Origin: Streptomyces sp. NRRL S-87
GTDB lineage: Bacteria; Actinomycetota; Actinomycetes; Streptomycetales; Streptomycetaceae
Assembly: GCF_000719335.1 (NCBI RefSeq)
Contig: NZ_JOGB01000001.1
Location: 184,683-248,682, forward strand
Length of the DNA: 64,000 nucleotides
Direction of reading: 5' to 3'
The position numbers were made by a program, and so were the translations under genes. The notes beneath the pieces are model-generated. The model searched no databases. It worked only from the letters and a program-made list of their open reading frames with translations, and had not been told where the DNA came from. This document shows positions 17,394-27,034 of the stretch, one piece after another (position 1 is the stretch's first letter; the number at the start of each line of letters is the position of its first letter).

Positions 17394-19130
17394 TCACAGG
17401 GCCGGGTGGGCGTTCTTCATGAGCTCCTGGAACTGGGCGGAGAACCACTGTCCCGCGAGCGGCGCGTCGGGCAGCGCGCCCGACATGCTGTTGCCGTTGC
17501 GTACGTTCCCCGTGTACGTGGGGTCGCACATCCGGTCGAAGCCCTTGCCCTCGTTGTTCGGGATCTCCTTGCTGGCGCCGTCCGACTCGCCCGGCGGCTT
17601 CATCCACACGTACGCGTCGATGCCCGCGGCGGGGGCGGCCTGGGGCCGTTCGCCGAGTCCGGCACCCGACTGGTTGCACCAGTTGCCCAGGTGGATGCGA
17701 CGGTCGTAGCGGCCGCCGTTGACGTACGTGTCCACGCTGGTCAGCGCGCCGGGGCCGGTGGGCCGGGCGGTGCCGCCCCAGCCGTTGCGCGAGGTGTCGA
17801 CCAGCATGCCGAGGTTCGCGTCGAAGCCCAGGGACACCAGCTTGGCCCGCATCGCCTGGGCGTACGACAGCTCGTCCGTGTAGCGGTTCCAGTCGACCCA
17901 CTTCGACTGGCGTACCGAGGTGCCGTTGACGGAGTCCTCGATCGTGAAGTGGTCCTCCTTGAGGGCGCTGTAGTTGGCCGTGTTCACGATGAAGCCGTGC
18001 ACGTTGGAGAGCGTGGAGCCCTCGGCCGTGGCCGCCTGCCTGAACATCTCCGCGGAGGCGCCGAAGTTGTCGTCCCAGCCGAGCCAGCCGTGGTGGCCCG
18101 CGTCGACGTAGTTGTAGACGTTGGGGATCGCGCCCAGCTTCCTGAGGGCGTAGCCGACGCCCTTGACGTAGTTGCCGTTGGTCTTCATGGCATCGCAGTT
18201 CGGGGTGGCCGTCGGGCGCCCGGCGACGTTGGTGACCAGGTTCGGCAGCGAGTCGATCTCGACGGCCGTGACGATCCGCAGCCCCGCGTACTTGGGGTCG
18301 GCGAGGATCGCGGCGATCGGGTCGATGAACTGCGTCCTGTACTTGTCGATCTCGGTCGGCCCCAGTTCGCCGTTGGAGGCGAGCGCGGAGCAGTCCCGGC
18401 CCGGCAGGTCGTAGATGACCAGCTGGACGACGAGTTCGCCGCTGCCCTTCTGCGCCAGGGCGGCGTTCAGGTGGTCGCGCAGCCCCATCGTGGTGCTCGT
18501 GCCGTTGACCAGGGCGATGCGGTCGAGCCAGATGCCGGTGGGCTGGTTGGCGACCCTGCTGCCGCCCGGTTCGGCGGCGGCGTGGGCGGACCACTCGGGG
18601 TTCACGTACACCTTGGCGCCGGCGTAGGGGTTGTCGACCTTGCCGCCGGGCGTCGGCGGTGAGGTCGGCGGCGTCGTGGGCGGCGTGGTCGGGGGAGTGG
18701 TCGGGTCCGTGGCGCCGTTGCAGGTGACGCCGTTGAGCTTGAAGACCGCGGGGACGGAGTTCGTTCCGGTGTGCGAGCCGTTGAAGCCGAAGGACGTCGA
18801 ACCGCCCGTGGCCAGCGACCCGTTGTAGGACATGTTCTTCGCGGAGACGGCGGCCCCGGACTGGGTGACGGTGGCGTTCCAGCCCTGGGTGACCTGCTGG
18901 CCGTTCGCGTAGGACCACTCCACGGTCCAGGAGGCGACCGGGTCACCGGTGTTGGTGACGAACACGTTCGCGCCGAACCCGTTGTTCCACTGGTTGGTGA
19001 TCTGGTACTCGACCTTGCAGCCCGCGGCGGCGGCGCCGGCGGACGTACCGAAGACGGTGGCGGTGGCGCCGGCGGCCGTGACGAGACTCAGGGCTGCCAG
19101 TAACGCGGTGCGGGGGGTGCTGCGGCTCAT
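17394..19130 (-). CDS. Secreted CBM2-GH6 cellulase, probable cellobiohydrolase
   Basis: This 578-residue secreted enzyme cleaves cellobiose units from cellulose chains. A signal peptide (~1-36, ending GAAAA) is followed by an N-terminal cellulose-binding CBM2 (~37-140, with NQWNNGFGANVFVTNTG and WNATVTQSG) and a Pro/Thr linker (PTTPPTTPPTTPPTSPP). A GH6 catalytic domain of ~415 residues completes it. Catalytic-site motifs are YDLPGRDCSALASNGEL (acid Asp in the loop), DTSRNGWGG and WMKPPGESDG. The long catalytic domain, with extra loops compared with ~290-residue endoglucanases, points to the exo-acting type. ATG 19130 has GAGAGG upstream. A variant CebR operator precedes it and it is divergent from the GH48 gene. 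Confidence 0.9.
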   Translation of the reverse strand: MSRSTPRTALLAALSLVTAAGATATVFGTSAGAAAAGCKVEYQITNQWNNGFGANVFVTNTGDPVASWTVEWSYANGQQVTQGWNATVTQSGAAVSAKNMSYNGSLATGGSTSFGFNGSHTGTNSVPAVFKLNGVTCNGATDPTTPPTTPPTTPPTSPPTPGGKVDNPYAGAKVYVNPEWSAHAAAEPGGSRVANQPTGIWLDRIALVNGTSTTMGLRDHLNAALAQKGSGELVVQLVIYDLPGRDCSALASNGELGPTEIDKYRTQFIDPIAAILADPKYAGLRIVTAVEIDSLPNLVTNVAGRPTATPNCDAMKTNGNYVKGVGYALRKLGAIPNVYNYVDAGHHGWLGWDDNFGASAEMFRQAATAEGSTLSNVHGFIVNTANYSALKEDHFTIEDSVNGTSVRQSKWVDWNRYTDELSYAQAMRAKLVSLGFDANLGMLVDTSRNGWGGTARPTGPGALTSVDTYVNGGRYDRRIHLGNWCNQSGAGLGERPQAAPAAGIDAYVWMKPPGESDGASKEIPNNEGKGFDRMCDPTYTGNVRNGNSMSGALPDAPLAGQWFSAQFQELMKNAHPAL

Positions 19131-19178
19131 GTCGGGGGTGCCTCTCGGTAGGTTGCGCCCTGACGGCGCGCCGACTGG

Positions 19179-19192
19179 TGGAACCGCTCCCA
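19179..19192 (-). promoter_or_regulatory. CebR-type operator, variant, before the CBM2-GH6 gene
   Basis: TGGAACCGCTCCCA, 12 of 14 matches to the CebR palindrome; one half-site is intact and the other has two changes. It lies 49 nt before the GH6 start codon. Confidence 0.65.
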
Positions 19193-19283
19193 CTGGCTGG
19201 GGCCAGACCGTAGCGCCAACCGGGGCCAAGGAAAAGAGGGGCTGCGTAAATTCCTCGCGCAGCCTTTGGGCTCTCCCCGCGTC

Positions 19284-19325
19284 TTGACGTCGCTACCTCG
19301 CTTCTGCACAGTGGGAGCGCTCCCA
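19284..19325 (+). promoter_or_regulatory. GH48 promoter with perfect CebR operator
   Basis: TTGACG (19284-19289), a 17-nt spacer and CACAGT (19307-19312) form a plausible promoter. A perfect TGGGAGCGCTCCCA (19312-19325) starts at the last base of the -10, so bound CebR would cover the transcription start. Confidence 0.75.
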
Positions 19326-19395
19326 CTGGCCGGAGCTCGTGCGCCATCGTTCTTCCGTCTCCCTGTCTCCCAGAGCCGCGAGGAGAACCGTCCGC

Positions 19396-22321
19396 ATGTC
19401 CGCACATCCGCCACCCCGGCCGCCTTTCCGGCGCAGGCTGCTGACCGCATCGGCCGCGGCCGTCGCGCTCTGCCTCCCCCTCGGTCTCACGGCAGTGGGC
19501 GCCACGACCGCCGCGGCCGCGGCCGTCCAGTGCAGCGTCGACTACAAGACCAACGACTGGGGCTCGGGCTTCACCGCCGAGCTGATCCTCACCAACCGGT
19601 CCGCGACCGCACTCGACGGCTGGACCCTGACCTACGACTTCGCCGGCAACCAGCAGCTGACCAACGGCTGGAACGGCACCTGGACCCAGTCCGGCAAGAG
19701 CGTCCGCGTCGCGGCGCCGGACTGGAACAGGACCGTCGCGGCCGGCGCGGCCGTCACCACCGGCGCCCAGTTCTCCTACAGCGGGACGAACGCCGCCCCC
19801 ACCTCCTTCGCCGTCAACGGCAACGCGTGCACCGGAGCCCACCAGCCCCCCGGTCGCCGTCCTGACCAGCCCCACCGCAGGCGCCGTCTACACCGCGGGC
19901 ACCCCCGTCCCGCTCGCCGCCACCGCCGCCGCGGCCGACGGCGCCTCCGTCGCCAAGGTCGAGTTCTACAGCGACACCACGCTCCTGGGCACGGACACCA
20001 CCGCGCCCTTCACCCTGGATGCGGGCGGCCTCGCCGCCGGCGCCCACTCCCTCTACGCCAAGGCCTACGACGGCCTCGGCGCCTCCGCCGAGTCGGCTCC
20101 CGTCGGCATCACGGTCGCCGCCGGCCCCGCGCTCGTCGCCGGCCCCGCACAGCTCTCCGTACGCCGCGGGGGGACCGGCACCTTCGAGCTGAAGCTGTCC
20201 AGGCAGCCGACCGCCGACGTGACGGTGGGCGTCGCACGCACCTCGGGCAACACCGACCTCACGGCGACGCCCGCCTCGCTCACCTTCACCCCGGCGAACT
20301 GGAACACCGCCCAGAAGGTGACGGTCACCGCCGGGTCCACCGGCAGCGGCTCCGCCGTCTTCACCGCGACCGCCCCGGGCCACACCAAGGCCGAGGTCAC
20401 CGTCGCCGAGCTGGCCGCCGACTCGACGTACCAGGCCCGCTTCCTCGACCTCCACGGGAAGATCACCAACCCGGCGAACGGCTACTTCTCGCCCGAGGGC
20501 ATCCCGTACCACTCCGTCGAGACGCTGATCGTGGAGGCCCCGGACCACGGGCACGAGACGACCTCGGAGGCGTACAGCTACCTGATCTGGCTGCAGGCCA
20601 TGTACGGGAAGGTCACCGGGGACTGGAGCAAGTTCAACGGCGCGTGGGAGACCATGGAGAAGTTCATGATCCCCACCCATGCCGACCAGCCGACGACCGG
20701 CTCGTACAACGCCTCCAAGCCCGCCACCTACGCCCCCGAGCACGACCTCCCCTCGCAGTACCCGGCCAGGCTCGACGGGACGGTCGGCGCCGGCGCGGAC
20801 CCGATCGCCGGCGAGCTGAAGAGCGCGTACGGCACGGACGACATCTACGGCATGCACTGGCTCCAGGACGTCGACAACGTCTACGGCTACGGCAACGAGC
20901 CCGGAAAGTGCTCCGCCGGACCGACCGCGACCGGACCCTCGTACATCAACACCTTCCAGCGCGGACCCCAGGAATCGGTCTGGGAGACCGTGCCGCACCC
21001 CACCTGCGACAACTTCACCTACGGCGGCAGGAACGGCTACCTCGACCTCTTCACCGGGGACTCCTCCTACGCCAGGCAGTGGAGGTTCACCGACGCCCCG
21101 GACGCCGACGCGCGCGCCGTCCAGGCCGCCTACTGGGCCGACGTCTGGGCCAAGGAGCAGGGCAGGGGAACCCAGGTCGGCGCGACCGTCGCCAAGGCCG
21201 CCAGGATGGGCGACTACCTGCGGTACTCCATGTTCGACAAGTACTTCAAGAAGGCCGGGAACTGCGTGGGCCCGACGGTCTGCCCCGCCGGCACCGGCAA
21301 GGACAGCGCGCACTACCTGATGTCCTGGTACTACGCCTGGGGCGGCGCCGCCGACACCACGGCCGGCTGGTCCTGGCGGATCGGCTCCAGCCACGCGCAC
21401 AGCGGCTACCAGAACCCCCTCGCCGCCTACGCGCTCAGCCAGTACGCCCCGCTGAAGCCGAAGTCGGCGACGGGCGCCACGGACTGGGCGACCAGCCTCG
21501 ACCGGCAGCTGGAGTTCTACCGGTGGCTCCAGTCCGACGAGGGCGCCATCGCGGGCGGCGCCACCAACAGCTGGCAGGGGCGCTACGCGCAGCCGCCGGC
21601 CGGCACCCCGACCTTCCACGGCCTCTTCTACGACGAGAAGCCGGTCTACCACGACCCGCCGTCCAACCAGTGGTTCGGCTTCCAGGCATGGTCCATGGAG
21701 CGGGTCGCCGAGCTCTACCGGCAGACGGGTGACACCCGCGCGAAGGCGCTGCTCGACAAGTGGGTCGGCTGGGCCCTGTCGAAGACCACGGTCAACCCCG
21801 ACGGCACCTACCGCATCCCCGCCACGCTCACGTGGTCCGGCGCCCCCGACACCTGGAACGCGTCGGCGCCCGGTGCCAACGCGGGCCTGCACGTCACCGT
21901 CGCCGACTACACCGACGACGTCGGCGTGGCCGCCGCCTACGCCAAGACCCTGACCTACTACGCCGCGAAGTCCCAGAACGCCGAGGCCAAGCGGGTCGCC
22001 AAGGCCCTCCTCGACGGCATGTGGGCCCACCACCAGGATCCGCTGGGCGTCAGCGTCCCGGAGACGCGGACCGACTACAACCGGTTCAAGGACCCGGTGT
22101 ACGTGCCCGGCGCGTGGACCGGCAGGATGCCGAACGGCGACCCGGTGGACTCCGCGTCCACCTTCGCCTCGATCCGCACCTTCTACCAGGACGACCCGGC
22201 CTGGCCGAAGGTCGAGGCGTACCTCGCGGGCGGCGCCGCGCCCGTCTTCACGTACCACCGGTTCTGGGCCCAGGCGGACGTCGCCCTGGCCATGGGCGCG
22301 TACGCGGAGCTGCTGGAGTAG
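19396..22321 (+). pseudogene. CBM2-GH48 cellobiohydrolase interrupted by a +1 frameshift
   Basis: Two frames together encode one secreted cellulase of ~974 residues. The first frame gives a signal peptide (~1-38), a CBM2 (~40-145, with NDWGSGFTAELILTNRS) and then nonsense after NGNACTGA. The second frame resumes with [17 protein letters not shown]. It encodes an Ig-like module, a TPANW-containing module also found in the GH9 enzyme, and a complete GH48 domain from [21 protein letters not shown] to the stop at 22321. One extra base fits, either in the C3 run at 19838-19840 or in the C6 run at 19846-19851. AGGAG precedes ATG 19396. GH48 enzymes attack cellulose reducing ends and partner GH6 exo-enzymes. 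The break may be a real mutation, a sequencing error or programmed slippage; everything downstream is intact. Confidence 0.88.
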
Positions 22322-22360
22322 CCGCCCGCCCCGCCCGCAGAACGGCCCCGGGTACGACGA

Positions 22361-22391
22361 GGCCGGGCGGTCCGCGAGGACCTGCCCGGCC
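22361..22391. terminator. Bidirectional terminator between GH48 and araA
   Basis: GGCCGGGCGGTCC pairs with GGACCTGCCCGGCC (one bulged T) around a GCGA loop, between convergent genes. Confidence 0.75.
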
Positions 22392-22401
22392 CCGTAGCGG
22401 T

Positions 22402-23913
22402 TCAGAGGCCCGGTGCCAGCCGGTAGTACGCCTGGTTCCAGCGGAGATCGCGCCGGAACTGCTTCGGGGTGGTGGTCTCGTCGATGAGGGCGAGTTCCAC
22501 GCGGAGCATCTCCGCCAGGTCGTCGAGGTGGTCGGAGGTGAGGGCGGTACTGAGGACGGTGTGGTGCGGTCCGCCGGCCGTCAGCCAGGATTCGGTGGAG
22601 GTCCGCAGGCCCGGGCGGGGCCGCCAGACGGCTCGGGCGACGGGCAGGGCGGGCAGCGGCCGGGGGGGTGCCACGACGTCGATGTCGTTGGCGACCAGGC
22701 GGAAGCGGTCGCCCAGGTCGGCGAGGCCGACCACCACCGCCGGACCGGGGGCGGCGTCGAACACCAGGCGCACCGGGTCTTCCCGCCCGCCGATGCCGAG
22801 GGGATGGACCTCGCACCTCGGCCTGGCGGAGGCGATGGTGGGACAGACCTCCAGCATGTGCGCGCCGAGGATGAGCTCGTTGCCGGGCGTCAGGTCGTAG
22901 GTGTAGTCCTCCATGAAGGAGGTGCCGCCCGGGAGGCCGGCGGCGGCGACCTTGAGGGCGCGCAGCAGGACGGCGGTCTTCCAGTCGCCCTCTCCTCCGA
23001 AGCCGTATCCCTGGGCCATGAGCCGCTGGACCGCGATGCCGGGCAGCTGCCGCAGCCCGCCGAGGTCCTCGAAGTTGGTGGTGAAGGCCCCGAAGCCGCC
23101 CGTTTCGAGGAAGCTCCGCAGGCCGGCTTCGATGCGGGCCGCGTAACGCAGGGCGTCGTGCCGGTCACCGCCCGGCCGGAGTTCCGGCGCCAGGTCGTAC
23201 AGGTCCTGGTACGCCTCGACGAGGGAGGCCACCTCGGTCTCGGCCGCGCTGTCGACGACCTCCACCAGGTCGTTGACGCCGTAGGTGTTGACGGAGACGC
23301 CGAAGCGCAGCTGGGCCTCGACCTTGTCGCCCTCGGTGACGGCCACGTCGCGCATGTTGTCGCCGAAGCGGGCGACCCTGAGGGTGGCCAGTTCGGATCG
23401 GGCGGCGGCCGCCCGCGCCCAGACCGCGACGCGTGCGCCCGTCACCGGATCGGTGACGTGGCCGGCCACGGTCTTGCGGGGGACGCCGAGGCGGGCCTGG
23501 ATGTGCCCGAACTCGCGGTCTCCGTGGGCGGCCTGGTTGAGGTTCATGAAGTCCATGTCGATGGTGTCCCAGGGCAGGGACACGTTCGACTGGGTGTGGA
23601 GGTGCAGCAACGGCTTGCGCAGCGCGTCCAGTCCGGCGATCCACATCTTGGCCGGCGAGAAGGTGTGCATCCAGGCGATGAGCCCGGTGCACCGGTCGTC
23701 GGCGTTCGCTTCGAGGCACACCCGGCGGATGGCGTCGGCACCGGTCAGTACCGGCTTCCACACCACCCGCGCGGGAATGGCGGGGGTGTCGGCCAGCAGG
23801 GCGGCGATCTGCTGCGACTGGTCGGCGACCTGCTTCAGCGTCTCCTCCCCGTACAGGCCCTGGCTTCCGGTGAGGAACCAGATTTCCCGGGCGGGGGATG
23901 TTCGGCTGGACAC
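22402..23913 (-). CDS. araA: L-arabinose isomerase
   Basis: This 503-residue cytoplasmic enzyme converts L-arabinose to L-ribulose using a divalent metal. The family landmarks are visible: [11 protein letters not shown] (~80), [20 protein letters not shown] (~103-122), the metal-ligand glutamates in [11 protein letters not shown] (~300) and [10 protein letters not shown] (~330), and histidines in [11 protein letters not shown] (~348) and GGPHHTVLS (~450). Length matches the E. coli enzyme. The ATG at 23913 lies 65 nt after the araB stop, so araB and araA form an operon. The operon reads from the AraR-controlled divergent promoter region near 25740. Confidence 0.95.
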   Translation of the reverse strand: MSSRTSPAREIWFLTGSQGLYGEETLKQVADQSQQIAALLADTPAIPARVVWKPVLTGADAIRRVCLEANADDRCTGLIAWMHTFSPAKMWIAGLDALRKPLLHLHTQSNVSLPWDTIDMDFMNLNQAAHGDREFGHIQARLGVPRKTVAGHVTDPVTGARVAVWARAAAARSELATLRVARFGDNMRDVAVTEGDKVEAQLRFGVSVNTYGVNDLVEVVDSAAETEVASLVEAYQDLYDLAPELRPGGDRHDALRYAARIEAGLRSFLETGGFGAFTTNFEDLGGLRQLPGIAVQRLMAQGYGFGGEGDWKTAVLLRALKVAAAGLPGGTSFMEDYTYDLTPGNELILGAHMLEVCPTIASARPRCEVHPLGIGGREDPVRLVFDAAPGPAVVVGLADLGDRFRLVANDIDVVAPPRPLPALPVARAVWRPRPGLRTSTESWLTAGGPHHTVLSTALTSDHLDDLAEMLRVELALIDETTTPKQFRRDLRWNQAYYRLAPGL

Positions 23914-23978
23914 ATGGACTCCTGAAGGTGACGTGCCGCCGCGGCGGGCGGGTGGGCAAGCGGTGGGGAAGTGCGGGG

Positions 23979-25673
23979 TCAGCCCGCGGTGCGGGCCGTG
24001 TCGCGGATGCTCCTCAGGCGGTGCAGCAGGTCGCTGCCACCGAAGTGGTCGTGCAGGAGCCGGTACTCGGCGAAGAGGGCGTCGTAGGCGTCGGCCCGGG
24101 ACGCGTCGGGCGTGTACACGGCAGGCAGTCGCCGGCCCATGGCCGCGGTGGCCGTGCGCACGTCAGGGTGCGCGCCCGCGGCCACGGCCGCGTGGATGGC
24201 CGACCCGAGGGCGGGTCCCTGGCCGGACGCGGCCAGGGAGACGGGGCGGCGCAGCACGTCGGAGTAGATCTGCATCAGCAGTTCGTTCTTGGCGAGTCCG
24301 CCGGCGACGATGAACTCGTGCACCGGTACGCCGCCCTTCTCGAGGGCCTCCACGATGACGCGGGTGCCGAAGGCGGTCGCTTCCAGCAGCGCGCGGTAGA
24401 CGTCCTCGGGCCGGGTCGTCAGGGTGAGCCCCACGACGACTCCGGAGAGGCGGTGGTCGACGAGGAGGGAGCGGTTGCCGTTCAGCCAGTCGAGGGCGAC
24501 CAGTCCGTGGCCGCCGACCGGCTGCCGGGCGGCCTTCCGGGTCAGCAGGGTGTGCAGGTCCTCGCCGCGGTCGGCGGCCTCGGCGAGGTAGTCCGGTGGG
24601 ACGCCCTGGTCCAGTACCCAGGCGAAGATGTCGCCGACCGCGCTCTGGCCGGCCTCGTAGCCGTAGGTTCCCTCGACGATCCCGCCGTGGACGACGCCGC
24701 AGATGCCGGGGACGTCGGCGAGGACGGAAGCGTTCACGACGTGGCAGGTGGAGGTGCCCATGATGGCGAGCAGTTGCCCGTCCTCCACCGCCTGGGCCGC
24801 CGCAGCGGTGACATGGGCGTCGACGTTGCCGGCCGCCACGGCGATGCCGGGGCGCAGTCCCGTCCAAGCCGCCGCCTCCGTGCTGAGCGAGCCCACGCGT
24901 GAGCCCAGCGCCGAGAGGGGGAGTTCGAGGCGGGTGCGCGCGAAGTCGGCGAACCGGGGGTCCAGCGCGGCCAGGTACTCCTCGCTCGGGTAGGCGCCGT
25001 CCTGGTGGATGCCCTTGTATCCGGCCGTGCAGGCGTTGCGGGACTCGGTTCCGGTGAGCTGCCACACGATCCAGTCCGCGGCCTCGATCCAGCGCGCGCA
25101 GGTCTCGTAGACGAGCGGGTCCTCCTCCAGGACCTGGAGGGCCTTCGCGAACTGCCACTCGGCGGAGATCCGGCCGCCGTAGCGGGTGATCCACTCCTCC
25201 CCGCGGGCGTGGGCGAGTTCGGTGATGCGGTCGGCATGCGACTGGGCCGCGTGGTGCTTCCACAGCTTGGGCCACGCGTGCGGCCGTCCGGCGAGCTCCG
25301 TCTCGGCGAGGGGAGTCCCGTCGGCCAGCGTGGGCAGGACGGTGCACGCGGTGAAGTCGGTGGCGATGCCGATCACCGCGGCAGGATCGACTCCGGACGC
25401 CGCCACGGCTTCCGGGACGGCGTGACGCAGTACGTCCCGCCAGTCCTGCGGGTGTTGCAGGGCCCAGTCCGGGGGCAGCGCCGCACCGCCGTGCGGCAGG
25501 TGCCGGTCGATGACGCCGTGCCGGTAGGCGTGGACCGCCGCGGCCAGCTCCTGGCCGTCGCGGACCCGCACCACCAAGGCGCGGCCCGACAGCGTGCCGA
25601 AGTCGACGCCGACCGTGTACTGCTCCGGTTCCTCGGAGTGCGGGGTGGGCGCGGAGGGATGGGGTGACGTCAA
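23979..25673 (-). CDS. araB: L-ribulokinase
   Basis: This 564-residue FGGY-family kinase phosphorylates L-ribulose. Motifs are [17 protein letters not shown] (residues ~18-34), DFTACTVLP (~129), the substrate motif [12 protein letters not shown] (~215) and the C-terminal [20 protein letters not shown] (~455). The Thr-Leu-Ser-Gly phosphate loop and total length distinguish ribulokinases from xylulokinases such as the one at 7875. The N-terminus carries an extra His/Pro-rich tail of ~17 residues. It is first in the araBA operon and divergent from a sugar importer; one AraR-type operator faces each gene in the 231-nt spacer. Confidence 0.94.
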   Translation of the reverse strand: MTSPHPSAPTPHSEEPEQYTVGVDFGTLSGRALVVRVRDGQELAAAVHAYRHGVIDRHLPHGGAALPPDWALQHPQDWRDVLRHAVPEAVAASGVDPAAVIGIATDFTACTVLPTLADGTPLAETELAGRPHAWPKLWKHHAAQSHADRITELAHARGEEWITRYGGRISAEWQFAKALQVLEEDPLVYETCARWIEAADWIVWQLTGTESRNACTAGYKGIHQDGAYPSEEYLAALDPRFADFARTRLELPLSALGSRVGSLSTEAAAWTGLRPGIAVAAGNVDAHVTAAAAQAVEDGQLLAIMGTSTCHVVNASVLADVPGICGVVHGGIVEGTYGYEAGQSAVGDIFAWVLDQGVPPDYLAEAADRGEDLHTLLTRKAARQPVGGHGLVALDWLNGNRSLLVDHRLSGVVVGLTLTTRPEDVYRALLEATAFGTRVIVEALEKGGVPVHEFIVAGGLAKNELLMQIYSDVLRRPVSLAASGQGPALGSAIHAAVAAGAHPDVRTATAAMGRRLPAVYTPDASRADAYDALFAEYRLLHDHFGGSDLLHRLRSIRDTARTAG

Positions 25674-25735
25674 CAGCGTGCCTTTCGAAGGAGCCGTCTG
25701 CGGACGGCGGGCGGTGGAGAGTTCGGCGCCCTGGC

Positions 25736-25765
25736 AGTGTGAGCGCTAACAATGTGGCGAGGCAA
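25736..25765 (-). promoter_or_regulatory. araB promoter with embedded AraR operator
   Basis: Read towards araB, TTGCCT (25760-25765), an 18-nt spacer and CACACT (25736-25741) form the promoter. The operator TTGTTAGCGCTCACAC lies at 25737-25752 on this strand, 15 of 16 matches to the consensus and overlapping the -10. Confidence 0.7.
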
Positions 25766-25803
25766 GAGGGGGTGGTAACGGACAGGTAACGCATGCAAGG
25801 GGG

Positions 25804-25833
25804 TTGAGAACCCTGCTTGTTAGCGCTCACAAT
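25804..25833 (+). promoter_or_regulatory. Promoter of the second sugar importer with embedded AraR operator
   Basis: TTGAGA (25804-25809), an 18-nt spacer and CACAAT (25828-25833). The operator TTGTTAGCGCTCACAA fills 25817-25832. The same hexamers and spacer occur before araD, and nearly the same before galM. Confidence 0.75.
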
Positions 25834-25904
25834 GCGTCGGCGTCCCCGGTCAAGGGCTCTTCCGTACCCGGGCTCTTCCGTACCCCCTCGAAAGGACACC
25901 CGCC

Positions 25905-26903
25905 ATGGCTCGCAGAACAGCCCTCGTCCTCACCGCCGCCCTTCTCGCCTCCGCGGCGTTGACCGCCTGCTCGACCCAGGGCCCCGACACCGGCTCCGCC
26001 CCGGGAACCAGGAAGGGATCCGGCAAGGCGATCACGCTCGGCTTCGCCCAGGTCGGCGCCGAGAGCGGTTGGCGCACCGCCAACACCAGGTCCGTCCAGG
26101 AGGCCGCGAAGAAGGCCGGGATCACCCTCAAGTTCTCCGACGCGCAGCAGAAGCAGGAGAACCAGATCAAGGCGATCCGCACCTTCATCCAGCAGAAGGT
26201 CGACGTCATCGCCTTCTCGCCGGTCGTGGAGTCCGGCTGGGACACGGTGCTGAAGGAGGCCCGGGACGCGGGTATCCCGGTCATCCTCACCGACCGCGCC
26301 GTGGACACCAAGGACACGACCCTCTACAAGACCTTCCTGGGCTCGGACTTCGTCAAGGAGGGCAAGTCCGCGGGCGAGTGGCTGACCAGTGCGTACGCCG
26401 GCAAGCCGGGCCCGGTCAACATCGTCGAACTGCAGGGCACCACGGGCTCCGCCCCCGCGAACGACCGCAAGGCCGGCTTCGCCGACGTCATCAAGGGCGA
26501 CGCCAAGTTCAAGATCGTGGCCTCCCAGTCGGGCGACTTCACCCGCGCCAAGGGCAAGGAGGTCATGCAGGCGTTCCTGAAGTCCCAGAAGGACATCGAC
26601 GTCCTCTACGCCCACAACGACGACATGGCCCTCGGCGCCATCCAGGCCATAGAGGAGTCGGGCAGGAAGCCCGGCACGGACATCAAGGTGATCTCGGTGG
26701 ACGGGATCAAGGACGCCTTCGTCGCGATGACCGAGGGCAAGATCAACGTCGTGGTGGAGTGCAACCCGCTGCTCGGCGACCAGCTGATGGAGCTGACCAA
26801 GAAGGTCGCGGCCGGGCAGAGCGTGCCGCCCCGGGTCGAGACCCGGGAGGGCGTCTTCCCGCAGGACAAGGCCGCGGCCGCGCTGCCCTCCCGGAACTAC
26901 TGA
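25905..26903 (+). CDS. Sugar-binding lipoprotein, YtfQ-like
   Basis: This 332-residue lipoprotein has a signal peptide and lipobox ALTAC with Cys at residue 22. The mature part is a Peripla_BP_4 sugar-binding fold resembling E. coli YtfQ, the galactofuranose-binding protein. Comparable segments are LGFAQVGAESGWRTANT at the start of the fold, ILTDRAVDTKD (~126), GDFTRAKGKEVMQ (~210) and VLYAHNDDMALGAIQA (~235). ATG 25905 is preceded by GAAAGGA. It heads a four-gene importer operon under an AraR-type operator, divergent from araBA, so its ligand is probably L-arabinose, perhaps the furanose form released by GH62. The YtfQ resemblance is by eye. Confidence 0.87.
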   Translation: MARRTALVLTAALLASAALTACSTQGPDTGSAPGTRKGSGKAITLGFAQVGAESGWRTANTRSVQEAAKKAGITLKFSDAQQKQENQIKAIRTFIQQKVDVIAFSPVVESGWDTVLKEARDAGIPVILTDRAVDTKDTTLYKTFLGSDFVKEGKSAGEWLTSAYAGKPGPVNIVELQGTTGSAPANDRKAGFADVIKGDAKFKIVASQSGDFTRAKGKEVMQAFLKSQKDIDVLYAHNDDMALGAIQAIEESGRKPGTDIKVISVDGIKDAFVAMTEGKINVVVECNPLLGDQLMELTKKVAAGQSVPPRVETREGVFPQDKAAAALPSRNY

Positions 26904-26924
26904 AACGGCCGGTTCCGGCGCGGA

Positions 26925-26992
26925 AGGAGGGTCCGGCCCCGGTTCCTCCTCCGCCCGCGGGAGGAGGGTCCGGCCCCGGTTCCTCCTCCGCC
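26925..26992. repeat. Two 31-bp perfect direct repeats, each a potential hairpin
   Basis: Identical 31-bp units occupy 26925-26955 and 26962-26992 in the spacer between the binding protein and ATPase genes. Each unit has GGAGG-type and CCTCC-type ends around a CCGG-rich middle, so each can fold into a stem-loop. Position suggests mRNA stabilisation or attenuation that favours the binding protein. Confidence 0.8.
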
Positions 26993-27034
26993 GTCCGGAG
27001 CCCGCTCCAGCCCCCACCCATGAGAGGAAGGCGG

